This document shows, piece after piece, positions 5,884-6,496 of a DNA stretch of 6,496 nucleotides. This DNA is from JAUIET01 sp964352475. GTDB lineage: Bacteria; Pseudomonadota; Gammaproteobacteria; Pseudomonadales; JAUIET01. Where the stretch lies: positions 1 through 6,496 of the forward strand of contig CAYGSL010000108.1 in assembly GCA_964352475.1 (NCBI GenBank), in the 5' to 3' direction. Positions within the stretch are counted from its first letter, which is position 1. Each line of letters opens with the position of its first letter. The translations under genes and the position numbers were made by a program. Below the pieces are notes generated by a model. It had not been told where the DNA came from, did not search any database, and was given only the letters and a program-made list of their open reading frames with translations.

Positions 5884-6492
5884 ATGAAGCGTGCAGGAAC
5901 CGGATTTTTAGCCATAATGGCTTTGGTGGCTGGCTTGCTCAGCGTAACTGCAGTGGCTCAAACATCTGATGTGAAAGTTCAGAATGTTCTGGGCATATTC
6001 CAGGATTCGGAAGTAACGCACCCATACTTCGAGCATGCCTATGGATATGCTGTGTTTCCGACTGTTGGTAAAGGCGGCTTCATAGTGGGTGGTGCCTATG
6101 GTACAGGTAAAGTATTCCGCCAGGGTGAACTTGCCGGTTTGTCGTCTCTCACGCAGCTGTCGATTGGTTTTCAGGCCGGTTTGCAGGCGTACAGTGAAAT
6201 TATTTTCTTCCAGGACGAACGCGCTTATAGAGAGTTCATCAGTGGCACATTCGAGTTTGACGCCACCGCATCCGCCGTTGCGGTTACTGCAGGCGCGCAA
6301 GCGCAAACCGGCACAATGGGTGCATCCGCTGGCTATAGTGCAGGACCAAAAACCTCCCGCCAGCAGATGGGTGCCTATTACAAAGGCCTGGCCATATTCA
6401 CCCACGCCAAAGGTGGCTTGATGCTGGAAGCCAGTGTTGCTGGTCAGAAGTTTAACTTTAAGCCACAGCAGTTTCGTTCTGCGGCGCGTTGA
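5884..6492 (+). CDS. Secreted SYLF/Ysc84 domain protein
   Basis: This 202-residue protein has a clear signal peptide: Lys2-Arg3, hydrophobic 8-22, likely cut after AVA at 25 before QTSD. It should lie in the periplasm or attach to a membrane. The mature part matches the SYLF (Ysc84, DUF500) domain, known in some eukaryotic members to bind lipids or actin; in bacteria its role is poorly defined. Diagnostic segments are AYGYAVFPTVGKGGFIVGGAYG (52-73, key residues Phe58-Pro59, Gly62, Gly64-Gly65 and the GGAYG) and QLSIGFQAGLQAYSEIIFF (about 91-109). YKGLAIF and KGGLMLEASVAGQKF near the C-terminus complete it. A Gly/Ala-rich insert (about 137-153) precedes YKGLAIF. The ATG has a strong GGAGG 4 bases upstream. 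There is no lipobox Cys. The gene is complete, with its TGA four bases before the window end, and is probably transcribed from its own promoter. Confidence 0.92.
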   Translation: MKRAGTGFLAIMALVAGLLSVTAVAQTSDVKVQNVLGIFQDSEVTHPYFEHAYGYAVFPTVGKGGFIVGGAYGTGKVFRQGELAGLSSLTQLSIGFQAGLQAYSEIIFFQDERAYREFISGTFEFDATASAVAVTAGAQAQTGTMGASAGYSAGPKTSRQQMGAYYKGLAIFTHAKGGLMLEASVAGQKFNFKPQQFRSAAR

Positions 6493-6496
6493 TTGA

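Overview
The window reads as an ordinary, densely coded chromosomal stretch from a Gammaproteobacterium. GC is moderate (about 50% by eye) and all eight genes are on the + strand. That assignment is inferred from family content: a DUF3014 membrane protein, a SYLF/Ysc84 lipoprotein-like secreted protein, an Omp-type beta-barrel and a phospholipase A2-like small cysteine protein. Marine or environmental relatives are likely, but no marker gene here fixes the genus. I see no rRNA, tRNA, transposase, phage gene or CRISPR array. No gap between genes exceeds about 110 bases.

Region 1 (1-1962) is a three-gene overlapping cluster. It holds the 3' end of a small protein with a PLA2-like CCxxHD motif, an epoxide hydrolase-type alpha/beta hydrolase whose start overlaps it by 8 bases, and a GNAT acetyltransferase joined by an ATGA overlap. 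Such tight joins indicate one mRNA and probable translational coupling.

Region 2 (1963-2820) is a 102-base leader with alternating complementary arms, followed by a secreted outer-membrane beta-barrel with a GTG start. Region 3 (2821-4606) holds two single-pass inner-membrane proteins overlapping by 38 bases. The first (GTG start, clear Shine-Dalgarno) appears to keep its soluble part in the cytoplasm. The second (TTG start, clear Shine-Dalgarno) carries a DUF3014 domain, probably in the periplasm. Region 4 (4607-5800) is an iron-dependent alcohol dehydrogenase with a complete metal-binding set. Region 5 (5801-6496) is a short repeat-rich leader and a secreted SYLF-domain protein that ends four bases before the window edge.

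The first three genes could act together on lipids or oxidised lipophilic compounds, but that rests on family and adjacency only. The other genes show no single shared pathway. I find no strong case for a new multi-gene defence or mobile system. The best leads are the PLA2-like/epoxide hydrolase coupling, the paired membrane proteins of opposite predicted topology, and the possible alternative RNA fold upstream of the beta-barrel gene.
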